From the NCBI RefSeq assembly GCF_001672915.1, contig NZ_LZKR01000156.1, forward strand, positions 1 through 64,000: a DNA stretch of 64,000 nucleotides, given 5' to 3'. Positions 9,250-17,699 of the stretch are shown piece by piece. The notes beneath the pieces were generated by a model that saw only the letters and a program-made list of their open reading frames with translations, was not told the DNA's origin and did no database searches. This DNA is from Mycobacterium sp. 1245805.9 (GTDB lineage Bacteria; Actinomycetota; Actinomycetes; Mycobacteriales; Mycobacteriaceae). Positions within the stretch are counted from its first letter, which is position 1. Each line of letters opens with the position of its first letter. Both the position numbers and the translations under genes were made by a program.

Positions 9250-9278
9250 ACATTATGGCTTTAGTGCCGCTCTGACAA
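9250..9278 (-). promoter_or_regulatory. SigA-type promoter of fadD5/mce1 operon
   Basis: The minus strand carries TTGTCA (9273-9278), exactly 17 bp, then TAATGT (9250-9255), a good housekeeping promoter. The start would lie near 9243, about 68 nt before the fadD5 TTG. It sits in the divergent fadD5/mce1R gap. Confidence 0.6.
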
Positions 9279-9324
9279 GACCAGAACAAGACCCGCCCAG
9301 CCCGCGAAACCCCTGGCAGCCCGC

Positions 9325-10017
9325 GTGAACGCACCGATGTCGATCCAGCCGAGGCCCCGGCGACCGCTGCGCCGGGCGCAGCTGTCCGACGAGGTTGCGG
9401 CCCACCTGCGCGCGGCGATCATGTCCGGGGCGTTGCGCCCGGGCACGTTCATCCGCCTCGACGAGACCGCGGCCGAGCTCGGGGTCAGCGTCACGCCGGT
9501 GCGCGAGGCCCTGCTGAAGCTGCGCGGTGAGGGCATGGTGCAGCTGGAACCGCACCGCGGCCACGTCGTGCTGCCGCTGAGCCGCCAAGACATCCGGGAC
9601 ATCTTCTGGCTGCAGGAGACGATCGCCCGGGAGCTGGCCGCCGCCGCCACCGACCACATCACCGACGCCCAGATCGACGAGCTGCACCGCATCAACAACT
9701 CGCTCGAAGCGGCCGTCGGCGCCGGCGAGCCCGCCACCATCGCGGGCCTCGAGTTCGCTTTTCACCGCGTCTTCAACCAGGCCAGCGGCCGGATCAAGCT
9801 GGCCTGGTTCCTGCTCAACGCCGCGCGCTACATGCCGACCGAGGTATACGCGGCGGATCCCGAATGGGGCGCGGCCACGGTCGCCCACCACCGGGAGCTG
9901 ATCGCGGCGCTGCGCCGACGCGACGCGGACGCCGTGATCGAGCACACCGTCTGGCAGTTCACCGACGCGGCTGCCCGGCTCACCGTGATGCTGAACCGCG
10001 CGGGAAGCTTCGACTGA
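9325..10017 (+). CDS. mce1R: Mce1R, GntR/FadR-family repressor of mce1
   Basis: This is a GntR-family (FadR/FCD subfamily) regulator of 230 residues. An N-terminal winged helix (about residues 20-85, with the family segment ETAAELGVSVTPVREALLKL) is followed by an all-helical FCD ligand domain. The sequence is nearly that of M. tuberculosis Rv0165c (Mce1R), the repressor of mce1, and its divergent position against fadD5 is the same. I use the GTG at 9325 (MNAP start); an ATG at 9337 is an alternative. The effector is probably a fatty acid or acyl-CoA, by family analogy. Confidence 0.94.
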   Translation: MNAPMSIQPRPRRPLRRAQLSDEVAAHLRAAIMSGALRPGTFIRLDETAAELGVSVTPVREALLKLRGEGMVQLEPHRGHVVLPLSRQDIRDIFWLQETIARELAAAATDHITDAQIDELHRINNSLEAAVGAGEPATIAGLEFAFHRVFNQASGRIKLAWFLLNAARYMPTEVYAADPEWGAATVAHHRELIAALRRRDADAVIEHTVWQFTDAAARLTVMLNRAGSFD

Positions 10018-10181
10018 GTCGGCTGACAAATGTCCGCCCCGCAACGGTCAGTGTGAGCTGACGGTTTTCGGTGTGTATTGGCGGCGCGATTCCGGCGATT
10101 TTCCCGCCCAGGAGTAACACCCAAAGCCCTCAATGCACACTCAAGTGACCGTGCGGCGCGCTCGCGACGCGAGCGCTACCC

Positions 10182-10228
10182 CGTGGCGATCGCGAGGGCG
10201 GCGTAGCCGGGCGAAGCGGGTCGCCACG
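10182..10228. repeat. Inverted repeat in the mce1R/SRPBCC convergent gap
   Basis: The arms CGTGGCGA (10182-10189) and TCGCCACG (10221-10228) are a perfect 8-bp inverted repeat around a GC-rich 31-nt loop. It sits between the convergent ends of mce1R and the 10236 gene, and could be a terminator-like hairpin or a small dispersed repeat. The rest of the 218-bp gap (10018-10235) shows nothing else. Confidence 0.4.
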
Positions 10229-10235
10229 ATCTAGC

Positions 10236-10670
10236 TCAGCCCAGCTGCTCGGCGCGCTGCTTGAGGTTCTCGGCGAGATGGTCGAGCACGTTGCCGGCCA
10301 TCGACTTCACCATCGGCGCGGGGACCGGCAGCGTCGTCTCGACGTCCATGTCCACCGTCAGCAGGCTAGCCGCCCCGGTCTCCACCACACTGAACAGCTG
10401 CTCCTGCTTGGAGAACAGGTCGCCCTGCTGCAGGACGGTCTGGATCTGATTTTCGCCCGGGTAGTAGATCGCCTGGATGAACGTGGCCTGCATGCCCTGG
10501 TAATCGGCGTCCAGCCGCACCTGGCTGGGGCGCCCGTCGTCGTAGCGGGCGAGCACCCACAGGCCCTTGATCTCCTCGTTCCACTCCGGGTAGCGCTCGA
10601 AATCGGCGACGATGCCCATGATCGCCGCGGCGTTGGCGCTGACCTCGACGGTCTTGCTCAAAACTGGCAC
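10236..10670 (-). CDS. SRPBCC (polyketide cyclase/START-like) protein, Rv0164/TB18.5-like
   Basis: This is a 144-residue helix-grip (SRPBCC) domain protein that binds a hydrophobic ligand; no enzymatic reaction is established. It resembles M. tuberculosis Rv0164 (TB18.5) along its whole length, including YPEWNE, ARYDDGRPSQVRLD and YYPGENQIQTV. The frame is open far upstream into the preceding gene. I choose the GTG at 10668-10670 (PVLSKTVEV), 29 bp after the thioesterase stop. It is the last gene of the long minus-strand block starting at 20170, and it belongs to the conserved mce1 neighbourhood rather than to the inserted catabolic genes. Confidence 0.85.
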   Translation of the reverse strand: MPVLSKTVEVSANAAAIMGIVADFERYPEWNEEIKGLWVLARYDDGRPSQVRLDADYQGMQATFIQAIYYPGENQIQTVLQQGDLFSKQEQLFSVVETGAASLLTVDMDVETTLPVPAPMVKSMAGNVLDHLAENLKQRAEQLG

Positions 10671-10699
10671 CCGCGAAGCATATCGGGCGACCCGCCGCG

Positions 10700-11152
10700 C
10701 TATTGATCCACGCAGGCCGTCGCCAGCAGCGAGCGGATGGTGTCGGGAATCGGCACCGGCTTGCGGCTGGTCCGGTCGACGTAGACGTGCACCCAGTGCC
10801 CCAGCGCGGTGATCGGTTGCGGTCCTTCGCCCGACCGGAACACGCCGAGCCGGTAGGTGACGCTGCTGCGGCCGAGGCGGGTCACCGCGAGGCCCACCGC
10901 GAGGCCTTCCGGGAAATGCCGTTCGGAGAAGTAGCGGCAGCCCGACTCGGCGACGATGCCCAGCGCGGGCGTCCCGAGCGGGTCGACGCGGACGCTGGTG
11001 TTGATCCACGCGTTGATCGCGGTGTCGAACAGCTGGTAGTACACCGCGTTGTTGAGGTGGCCGAACATGTCGTTGTCGGCCCACCGGGTTCCCACCGGCC
11101 ATAAGACCGGGAAGTCGGCGCTGGTGAGGTTCTCCGGCGGAGTCGAGGCCAT
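10700..11152 (-). CDS. Hot-dog acyl-CoA thioesterase, Rv0163-like
   Basis: This is a 150-residue protein of the 4-hydroxybenzoyl-CoA thioesterase/YbgC type. The signature TRWADNDMFGHLNNAVYYQLFDTA (catalytic Asp in DND, followed by GHLNN) is intact near residue 25. It probably hydrolyses an acyl-CoA. It resembles Rv0163 and sits in the same order next to the Rv0164-like gene. The ATG at 11152 lies 4 bp after the stop of the upstream transhydrogenase, so it is now cotranscribed with the catabolic operon. Confidence 0.85.
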   Translation of the reverse strand: MASTPPENLTSADFPVLWPVGTRWADNDMFGHLNNAVYYQLFDTAINAWINTSVRVDPLGTPALGIVAESGCRYFSERHFPEGLAVGLAVTRLGRSSVTYRLGVFRSGEGPQPITALGHWVHVYVDRTSRKPVPIPDTIRSLLATACVDQ

Positions 11153-11156
11153 TGGT

Positions 11157-12473
11157 CTACCAGTACCGCATGGCCTGCCGGAACAGGTCCCCGAGAACCG
11201 GTTTGGTCATCTCCCGTGGGGCGTTCTGCAGCAGGCGCTGCTGGGGGTAGGCGCTCTCGGTCAGGGCCGCCGCGTCGTCCTCGGTGTAGCCCACCCCGCC
11301 CAGTCCGTTCGGCATGCCCACGGCGCGCATGATCCGGATGAGTTCGTCGGTGAGCACCTCGCCCGCGTCCTCGGCGCCGGCGCCCCGGGTCTCGGCGCCG
11401 AGCAGCCACGCCCCCTCCAGGTGCCGCTCCGGGTTCGCCTGCGCGGTGAAGCGGAACGACGACGGCGCGTTGAGGATGACGGCCATGCCGTGCGGCACCA
11501 GCGGCTCGTCGGGTGGGTAACCGGCGGGGCGGAAGTCACGGACCAGCCCCGCCACCGCGTAGGCCATGCCGTGCGGCGCGTGGACGCCGGCGTTGCCGAA
11601 CGCGATGCCGGCAAGCGTTGCGGCCCACATCATTTGCTCGCGGGCCTCGCTGTCGGAGGCGTCGCGCGTCGCGCGTTCCAGATACCGTCCCAGCAGGCGC
11701 AGCGCCTCGCGGCAACCCAGGTCGCTCCACGGGTTGGCGCCCTGGCTCATCGGTCGCAGGCTGGGCCGCTCGGGTGCGCGCCGCCGCACGTAGGGCCGCG
11801 CGGTGTAGGACTCCAGGGCGTGGGACAGCACGTCGAGGCCCGCCGACGCGACGACCTCGGGCGGCAGGCTGGCGGTGCAGTCGGGGTCGACGAGGGCCTC
11901 GGTGGGGCGCAGCGCGTGAGATGCGATGCCCGTCTTGGCCTTCAGCGACACCAGGTCGAAGATCGCGATGCCGGTCACCTCGCTGCCGGTGCCCGCCGTC
12001 GTGGGACAGGCGATGTGCGGCTTGAGCGGGCCGGGAATGGGCTTGCCCTCGCCGATCGGCGCATTGACGTATGCGAGAAAGTCGGCGGGATGGGTGGCAT
12101 ACAGGTTGGCCGCCTTGCAGGTGTCGATCACGGAGCCGCCGCCCAGCGACACGTAGCCGTCGGGGTTGCACTCCTGCGCGAAGCGGGCCGCATCGGCAAA
12201 CGACGCGTCGGTGGGCTCGACGTGCACGTCGGTGTAGGTGATGACGTCCAACCCGGCCGCGACGAGCGAGTCGCGGGTCGTGGCGAAGACGGGCAGCCCG
12301 GCGACGCCGGCGTCGGTGAACAACGCCACCCGACGCAGCCCGAGGGCGCGCGCCCTGTCGCCCACCTCCGCGAGGCAGCCGCGCCCGAAGGTCACTCGTG
12401 ACGCGTCGACGGTGAAGGCCCCGTCGCAGTCCTCGGCGGGAATCGGGAATCCGCAGCACGCCATCCGTGCCAT
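11157..12473 (-). CDS. Hydroxyacid-oxoacid transhydrogenase (ADHFE1/HOT-type iron alcohol dehydrogenase)
   Basis: This is a group III metal-dependent alcohol dehydrogenase of 438 residues. It resembles animal ADHFE1 (HOT), which moves hydride from 4-hydroxybutyrate to 2-oxoglutarate. HOT-specific features are the N-terminal [35 protein letters not shown], the insert [29 protein letters not shown] and [14 protein letters not shown]. His and Asp metal ligands are present. The frame is open upstream to 12677, but the ATG at 12471-12473 fits the family start and clears the esterase stop by 10 bp. In M. tuberculosis this place holds the unrelated zinc enzyme adhE1. Here it could oxidise a hydroxy acid released by the pathway. 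The exact substrate is unknown. Confidence 0.82.
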   Translation of the reverse strand: MARMACCGFPIPAEDCDGAFTVDASRVTFGRGCLAEVGDRARALGLRRVALFTDAGVAGLPVFATTRDSLVAAGLDVITYTDVHVEPTDASFADAARFAQECNPDGYVSLGGGSVIDTCKAANLYATHPADFLAYVNAPIGEGKPIPGPLKPHIACPTTAGTGSEVTGIAIFDLVSLKAKTGIASHALRPTEALVDPDCTASLPPEVVASAGLDVLSHALESYTARPYVRRRAPERPSLRPMSQGANPWSDLGCREALRLLGRYLERATRDASDSEAREQMMWAATLAGIAFGNAGVHAPHGMAYAVAGLVRDFRPAGYPPDEPLVPHGMAVILNAPSSFRFTAQANPERHLEGAWLLGAETRGAGAEDAGEVLTDELIRIMRAVGMPNGLGGVGYTEDDAAALTESAYPQQRLLQNAPREMTKPVLGDLFRQAMRYW

Positions 12474-12483
12474 CCTAGGTCGA

Positions 12484-13428
12484 TCAGGTTGACCACCCGC
12501 GCCGCAGGGCCTCGCCCTGCAGGGCGAACAACCGCTCGGAGTCCGACCAGTCCGGCAGCAGCGAATCGAAGCCGTGACAGGTCCGGGGGAACACGTGCAA
12601 TTCGGCGGACACCCCGGCGCGCAGCAGCTGCAACGCGTAGTCCACGGCTTCGTCGCGAAAGGGATCGATCTCCGCACAGGTGATCAAAGCCGGTGGCAGG
12701 CCGGCGAATTGGCCGCGGCGGGCGGGCACCGCGGCCGACAGCCCGGCGGCGGGCCCAAGGTAATGGCGCCACATCAGCTCGGCGGCCTCGCTGTCGAAGG
12801 CTGGGCTGGTGCAGAACTCGGCCTTGGACGCGGTTTCCCGATCGTCCAGCACGGGCTGGTGCAGCAGCTGGAACGCGACCGCGGGCAGCGAACCGTCCGC
12901 GGCGCCGTGCGCCAGGCACGCCGCCAGGGTGGCGCCGGCGCTGCTGCCCCCGACGGCCAGGCGCGCCGGGTCGACGGCCAGTTCGGCCGCGGTCGCCGCC
13001 ACCCAGCGCAGCACGGCGATCGCGTCGTCCAGCGCGGCCGGGTAGGGATGCTCCGGCGCCAACCGGTAGTCGACCGACACGACAGTGCAGCCGCCGCGGC
13101 TTGCCAGCTCGATGCACTGGCGGTGATCGGTGTCCAGGTTTCCCAGCGCGAAGCCGCCGGCGTGGCAGTAGACGATCACCGGCGCCGGATTCGCTTCGCC
13201 GCCATGGTAAATACGCACCGGCACGTAGCCGGAGTCCGTCGCCACCTTGTCGTCGACGATCCGCACGCCCCGGGCGTCGGTGCGCTCGGCGGCCTCCCGG
13301 CGGCGCTGGTTGAACGGCTCGCGGATGAGCCCGATCGAGGCGGCGGAAAAGTCGGTGCGCGTGGTCGCGACTGCCTGCAGAGCGGGATCCAGCCGCTCGA
13401 AGCCGTCCAACCCGACCGGTTCCGTCAT
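12484..13428 (-). CDS. Alpha/beta-hydrolase, hormone-sensitive-lipase family esterase
   Basis: This is a carboxylesterase of 314 residues. The HSL oxyanion motif is present as HAGG (residues 89-92). The nucleophile elbow is GGSSAG with Ser163, and Asp255 (EIDPF) and His285 (CHGF) complete the triad. It lies directly downstream of the Baeyer-Villiger-type monooxygenase and overlaps it by 4 bp (ATGA). The natural reading is that it hydrolyses the ester or lactone made by that enzyme. This pairing is seen in other cyclic-ketone pathways. The substrate is not known. Confidence 0.87.
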   Translation of the reverse strand: MTEPVGLDGFERLDPALQAVATTRTDFSAASIGLIREPFNQRRREAAERTDARGVRIVDDKVATDSGYVPVRIYHGGEANPAPVIVYCHAGGFALGNLDTDHRQCIELASRGGCTVVSVDYRLAPEHPYPAALDDAIAVLRWVAATAAELAVDPARLAVGGSSAGATLAACLAHGAADGSLPAVAFQLLHQPVLDDRETASKAEFCTSPAFDSEAAELMWRHYLGPAAGLSAAVPARRGQFAGLPPALITCAEIDPFRDEAVDYALQLLRAGVSAELHVFPRTCHGFDSLLPDWSDSERLFALQGEALRRGWST

Positions 13429-14885
13429 CGAGCCGGCGCCTGGAAGGTGAAGTCGGCGGGCCTGAATCTGCGCGTCATCCCCCAGAAGCTACGCGCGCTG
13501 CGCGGCCACTGCGTCACCACGCGCCCGTTGGGGGCGCGGAAGTAGTTGCTGCACTGGGTGGTCCACACCGTGCCGACCATCCAGCGGTCGACCTTGGCGA
13601 CGAACGCCGCCAGCGCGGCGGGCCGCACCGCGACGTACGTCTTGCCCCGGCGCCGCATGTGTTTCAGCGCGCGCACGATGTAGCGGGCCTGGGCTTCGAG
13701 CATGAAGATCACGCTGTTCGAACCGACGTTGGTGTTCGGTCCGTAGAGCATGAAGAAGTTGGGGAATCCGGGGACGGCCATGCCGAAATACGCGTGGGCC
13801 CCGTCGCGCCACACCTCGCGCAGCGTCGTGCCACCCTCGCCGGACACATCCAGCTCTCCCAGGTAGTCGGCCGCGGCGTAGCCCGTCGCGCACACCACGA
13901 CGTCGACGTCGCGTTCGGTGCCGTCCTCGGTGACCAGGCTGCGCGCGCGCAGGCAGCGCGCCGGGCTGTCCAGCACCTCGACGTTCGGGCGGGTCAACGT
14001 GGGCAAGTAGTCCGAGGAGAACACCAGTCGCTTGCAGCCCATCGGATGATCCGGGGTGAGCTTGCGGCGCAATTCCTCGTCGGGGACGGTCTTTTCGAGC
14101 ATGTCCAGCGCGATCGCCTTGAACTCCTCGGTCTTTTCGCTGCCGTGCTCGATCACCGAGATGTTGGACTCGCTGCGCAGCCACAGCCGCGTGCGGTACA
14201 GCCTCTTGGCGAACGGTATGTGGGCGAACAGCCAGCGTTCCCGTACGGTGTAGGGCCGGTCGGGCTTGGGCAGGATCCACGTCGGTGACCGCTGCACCGA
14301 GTACACCTTGTCGGCCACCTTGGCCAGCTCCGGAAGCAGTTGCGAGGCCGTCGATCCGGTGCCCAGCACCGCCACCCGGGTGCCCTCGAGCGGGACCGAA
14401 TGGTCCCATCGGGACGAGTGCATCAGCGTGCCGGTGAACGGCTCCTCCTGCACCAGCTCCGGGAACAGGGGGCGGGTGAACAGCCCCACGGCGGACACCA
14501 CGATGTTGAAGTGGTGCGTTTCGCCGGCGGCCGTGGTCAGGCACCACCGCTGGGCGTCCTCTTCCCAACGCGCCGAGACGATTTCGGTGCGCAACCTCAG
14601 GTGTGGGCGCAGGCCGTACTTGTCGGCGCACCGCTGGAAATACTCCAGGATCTCGGGCTGCGCCGGCCACAGCCGCGACCAGTCCGAGTTCAGGTCGAAC
14701 GAGTAGGAGTAGAGGTGCGACTTGACGTCACACGCCAGCCCCGGATAGGTGTTGATCAGCCAGGTGCCGCCGACGTCGTCCTCGCGGTCGAAGATGGTGA
14801 AGTCGTGGAAGCCGGCTTGGGCCAACAGGATTCCCAGCGCCATGCCGCCGGGTCCGGCACCGATGATGCCGACCGACAGGCTCAT
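13425..14885 (-). CDS. Flavin monooxygenase, Baeyer-Villiger type
   Basis: This is an FAD/NADPH monooxygenase of 486 residues. The FAD Rossmann motif GAGPGG is at residues 9-14. The type I Baeyer-Villiger fingerprint is perfect (FTGTLMHSSRWD, fitting FxGxxxHxxxW[P/D]), a second Rossmann motif reads GTGSTA, and the ATGYA segment follows. It would insert oxygen next to a ketone carbonyl to give an ester or lactone, using NADPH and O2. I use the ATG at 14883-14885, which overlaps the SDR stop (ATGA); the frame is open further up only as a shadow through the SDR. The 3' end overlaps the esterase. It may be the central ring- or chain-cleaving step of this operon. Confidence 0.87.
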   Translation of the reverse strand: MSLSVGIIGAGPGGMALGILLAQAGFHDFTIFDREDDVGGTWLINTYPGLACDVKSHLYSYSFDLNSDWSRLWPAQPEILEYFQRCADKYGLRPHLRLRTEIVSARWEEDAQRWCLTTAAGETHHFNIVVSAVGLFTRPLFPELVQEEPFTGTLMHSSRWDHSVPLEGTRVAVLGTGSTASQLLPELAKVADKVYSVQRSPTWILPKPDRPYTVRERWLFAHIPFAKRLYRTRLWLRSESNISVIEHGSEKTEEFKAIALDMLEKTVPDEELRRKLTPDHPMGCKRLVFSSDYLPTLTRPNVEVLDSPARCLRARSLVTEDGTERDVDVVVCATGYAAADYLGELDVSGEGGTTLREVWRDGAHAYFGMAVPGFPNFFMLYGPNTNVGSNSVIFMLEAQARYIVRALKHMRRRGKTYVAVRPAALAAFVAKVDRWMVGTVWTTQCSNYFRAPNGRVVTQWPRSARSFWGMTRRFRPADFTFQAPAR

Positions 14886-15610
14886 TGGATCTGCAGGCAT
14901 TGCCCACCGTCGACGACAAGTTCGGCGCCCGTGATGAACGAGGCTTCCTCGGAGACCAGAAACGCCACCGCGTCGGCGATCTCGGTCGGTTGGCCGATCC
15001 GCCCGAACGCCGACGACGCGGCCAGCCGCAGCTGGGTGGCGTCGTCGAGCATCGGGGTCGCGACGGGCCCGGGAAACACCGCGTTGACGCGGATGCCGAA
15101 CGGGGCCAATTCGGCCGCGGCGTTTTGGGTCAGGCCCCGCAGCGCCCATTTGGAGGAGCCGTAGGCGGCGTGCCGGGGGAAGGGGCGGATCGCCCCGGTG
15201 CTGCAGATGTTGACGATGGACGCGTTCGTGGCCGCGCGCAGCTGAGGGAGCGTCGCCTGGATGCCGAGGAAGGCGCCGAAACAGTTGATCCGCCAGGCGC
15301 TTTCGAAGCCCTCGGCGGTCTCGTCGGCCAACGAGGCGCGGTGCAGCGCGCCGGCGTTGTTGACGAGCGCCGTCAGCGACCCGAAGCGCTCGACGGCCGT
15401 GCGGACGGCCGCCTCCCACTGCTCGGGCGAAGTGACGTCGAGCGGGATCCCGATCACCTCGTCGTCACCCAATTCGTCGACCGCGGCGGCGAGTTCGTCG
15501 GCGCGCCGATCGCAGGCGGCCACCGCATGGCCGGCCGAGCGCAGCCGCTTGGCCATGGCCCAGCCCTGTCCGCCGGCGGCGCCGGTCACCAGTGCGACGC
15601 GTCGGCTCAC
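14882..15610 (-). CDS. Short-chain dehydrogenase/reductase
   Basis: This is a classical SDR of 242 residues: NAD(P)-binding TGAAGGQG near the N-terminus, NNAG, Ser in NICSTG, the catalytic YGSSK, and a C-terminal VDGGQ. It probably interconverts an alcohol and a ketone in the pathway, perhaps supplying the ketone to the monooxygenase next to it. The GTG at 15608-15610 overlaps the stop of the NTF2-like gene (GTGA), which fixes the start better than the more upstream in-frame GTG codons. Confidence 0.85.
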   Translation of the reverse strand: MSRRVALVTGAAGGQGWAMAKRLRSAGHAVAACDRRADELAAAVDELGDDEVIGIPLDVTSPEQWEAAVRTAVERFGSLTALVNNAGALHRASLADETAEGFESAWRINCFGAFLGIQATLPQLRAATNASIVNICSTGAIRPFPRHAAYGSSKWALRGLTQNAAAELAPFGIRVNAVFPGPVATPMLDDATQLRLAASSAFGRIGQPTEIADAVAFLVSEEASFITGAELVVDGGQCLQIQ

Positions 15611-15999
15611 GATGACGACACCTCGGGGCTGTCGGACAGGCCGCGGCTGGTGACGAATTGGCACCGGCGGCGCGAAAAGCGCCAGCGGCCGTCGGCGCGG
15701 ACCAGCTCATCGTCGTACAAGGCGGGCCGCAGGTGCAGGTCACCCGCCCTGACGAACAGCACCTGCGACCGGGCCGTCGCGGTGTCGCCATTCACGTCGA
15801 TGCGCGAGACCCCGGTCAGGTGCAGGCCGCGCGGCGCGTCCCGGAACATATTGCGGATCGCGTCATGCCCGTCGAAAGACTTTCCATAGACCAGGAATTG
15901 GGCGTCCGCGGTGAAGAGTTGGACGCATTCATCCCCATCGCCGGCATCCAGCGCCAGCGCGTAGGCGGCAATGAGTTCGCGTATTGCGGTCTCGGTCAC
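15607..15999 (-). CDS. NTF2-like (SnoaL-type) small protein
   Basis: This 130-residue cone-shaped NTF2/SnoaL-fold protein matches the common actinobacterial type (IRELIAAYALALDAGDGDE, then LFTADAQF and a C-terminal WRFSRR). Members are isomerases, dehydratases or ligand binders, and no catalytic role can be assigned here. It overlaps the aldolase gene upstream and the SDR downstream by 4 bp each, so it is translated with the operon and probably acts in the same pathway. Confidence 0.78.
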   Translation of the reverse strand: MTETAIRELIAAYALALDAGDGDECVQLFTADAQFLVYGKSFDGHDAIRNMFRDAPRGLHLTGVSRIDVNGDTATARSQVLFVRAGDLHLRPALYDDELVRADGRWRFSRRRCQFVTSRGLSDSPEVSSS

Positions 16000-16733
16000 T
16001 GTTCGCGAGCCTCGCGCAGGTGTTCGGCCGCGCCGCGCCGCAGGGCCTGCGATTCCGCGGTCAGGGTGATCATCCGGATTCCCAGCCTTGCCATGGCGTG
16101 ACCCGTCTTGCCGTCCCCGGCGTGGATGCCGGTGATGAGGCCCGCCTCGGTGGCGGCGCGATGTATTTGGACTATCGCGTCCAGCACGGCCGGATGCTTG
16201 GTCGCACCAACAATATCCACGCCCATCGACAGGGCCAGGTCGGCGGGCCCGATGTACAGCCCGGCCAGCCCTTCGACGGCGCAGATCTCGTCGAGGCCGG
16301 ACAGCGCCGCAGCGGTCTCGATCATCGCGAACACGCTCACCCGGGACTCCAGCGCGGCGGTGTCGTGGCCCAGGCTGGCGCGCAGCGGGCCGAAGCTGCG
16401 GACGCCCGCCGGCGGGTAGCGGGTGGCCGCCACCGCAGCGGCCGCCTCGTCCGCCGACTCGATCATCGCGATGACGACAGCGTCGGCCCCCGCATCGGCG
16501 ACCCGCCCGATCGGCGCCGCGTCGGCGTTGGGCAGCCGCACCGCCGTGCCGATCGGCACGTGCTCGAGGCGCCGCAGCATGCCGGCGATGTCCGCGTCGT
16601 CGATGTAGCCATGCTGGGCGTCGAAGCCGACGTAATCGTAACCGGCCCTGGCGAATTCCTCCGGACCGAGCGCCGTGGGTCCCGTGATCCAGCCGCCCCA
16701 GATGGGGGCTCGGTCGCCGTCGAAGACGCTCAC
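15996..16733 (-). CDS. HpcH/HpaI-family aldolase
   Basis: This is a class II (metal-dependent) pyruvate-type aldolase/citrate-lyase-beta-like enzyme of 245 residues. Family landmarks are YDYVGFDAQHGYID, AVRLPNADAAPIGRVADAGADAVVIAMIES, the Glu of AMIETAAAL and GPADLALSMG. Such enzymes split 2-oxo-4-hydroxy acids into pyruvate and an aldehyde, or do the reverse. Here it could break the chain opened by the monooxygenase/esterase pair. The GTG at 16731-16733 overlaps the stop of the upstream dehydrogenase. The frame is open upstream but only as a shadow. Confidence 0.84.
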   Translation of the reverse strand: MSVFDGDRAPIWGGWITGPTALGPEEFARAGYDYVGFDAQHGYIDDADIAGMLRRLEHVPIGTAVRLPNADAAPIGRVADAGADAVVIAMIESADEAAAAVAATRYPPAGVRSFGPLRASLGHDTAALESRVSVFAMIETAAALSGLDEICAVEGLAGLYIGPADLALSMGVDIVGATKHPAVLDAIVQIHRAATEAGLITGIHAGDGKTGHAMARLGIRMITLTAESQALRRGAAEHLREAREQ

Positions 16734-17698
16734 TCGGCGATCGCGATCTTGATCCGCTCGGGCGCGGGCCGGCAGGCCAGGTCGAAGGCGCCCTGCACGT
16801 CGTCCACGCCGAAGGTGTGGGTGAGGTAGGTGCCGAGCAGCTCGGGATGCTCGTCGGCGAACTTGGCCGCGGTGTCCAGGACCCGCCGCCGGTCCAGGGT
16901 CACACCGGATTTCAGCGTCAGGTTGTTGCGCAGCATCAGGCGCATGCTGATCGGGTAGGCCTCGTCGTCGGCCACGCCGAAATAGAACACAGTGCCGCCG
17001 GGCGCGGTGGCCTCGATGGCGTGCACGAGGGTGGCCACCTGGTGCCCGACGGCTTCGATGACGACGTCGGCGCGGTCGCCGGGGGCCAGCTGGCTCACCC
17101 AGCGGTCGCTGGTCGCGTGCACCGGGTCGTCGACGCCGAATGCCGTTGCGTGGCTTGTGCGGTCGACGGGGTCGACGCCGGTGACGCGCCGGGCGCCCGC
17201 GGCCTTGGCCACATAGGAGAACAGCAGGCCGATGGAGCCCTGGCCGATGATCGCGACATGCCGGCCGGCCAGGTCGGGCAGCTGTTCGCAGGCATAGAGC
17301 ACGCACGCCAGCGGTTGCAGGCCGATCGCCTCCGCCGGGCTGAGCGCCGGGTCGTAGGGCGCCAGCATGCTGCCGTCGCTGATCACGCGTTCCATCAGGC
17401 CGTCGAACCCGGATGCCCAGCCCACCACCCGGTCGCCGGGGCGATGATCCGGGTGACGGCTGGCGATCACCTCGCCGGCCACCTCGTGGATCGGGAACCC
17501 GTCCTTTTCGGCGGCGCTTGGCCCGTCGTCGCCGGGCAGCCGGCCCCTGTTGCCGCGGAAGGCCGGCAGGTCACTGCCGCAGACGCCGGCGGCCGAAAAT
17601 CGTAGCAGGACTTGGCCTTCGGTCAGCTGATCCGGCGTCTTGTCGGGGATCGACGTCCGCTCGAACTGGTAGGGGGCGATGATCCGGTAGGACCACAC
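16730..17698 (-). CDS. Zinc-type medium-chain alcohol dehydrogenase
   Basis: This is an MDR-family oxidoreductase of 322 residues. The N-terminal GroES-like half has the zinc-ligand region GVCGSD and FPIHEVAGEV. A Rossmann half follows with IGQGSIGLL, and the protein ends in a typical MDR tail. It lacks the four-cysteine structural zinc loop. The GTG at 17696-17698 starts 1 bp after the P450 stop. It probably oxidises the alcohol made by the neighbouring P450. The cofactor (NAD or NADP) cannot be told by eye. Confidence 0.83.
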   Translation of the reverse strand: MWSYRIIAPYQFERTSIPDKTPDQLTEGQVLLRFSAAGVCGSDLPAFRGNRGRLPGDDGPSAAEKDGFPIHEVAGEVIASRHPDHRPGDRVVGWASGFDGLMERVISDGSMLAPYDPALSPAEAIGLQPLACVLYACEQLPDLAGRHVAIIGQGSIGLLFSYVAKAAGARRVTGVDPVDRTSHATAFGVDDPVHATSDRWVSQLAPGDRADVVIEAVGHQVATLVHAIEATAPGGTVFYFGVADDEAYPISMRLMLRNNLTLKSGVTLDRRRVLDTAAKFADEHPELLGTYLTHTFGVDDVQGAFDLACRPAPERIKIAIAE

Positions 17699-17699
17699 G

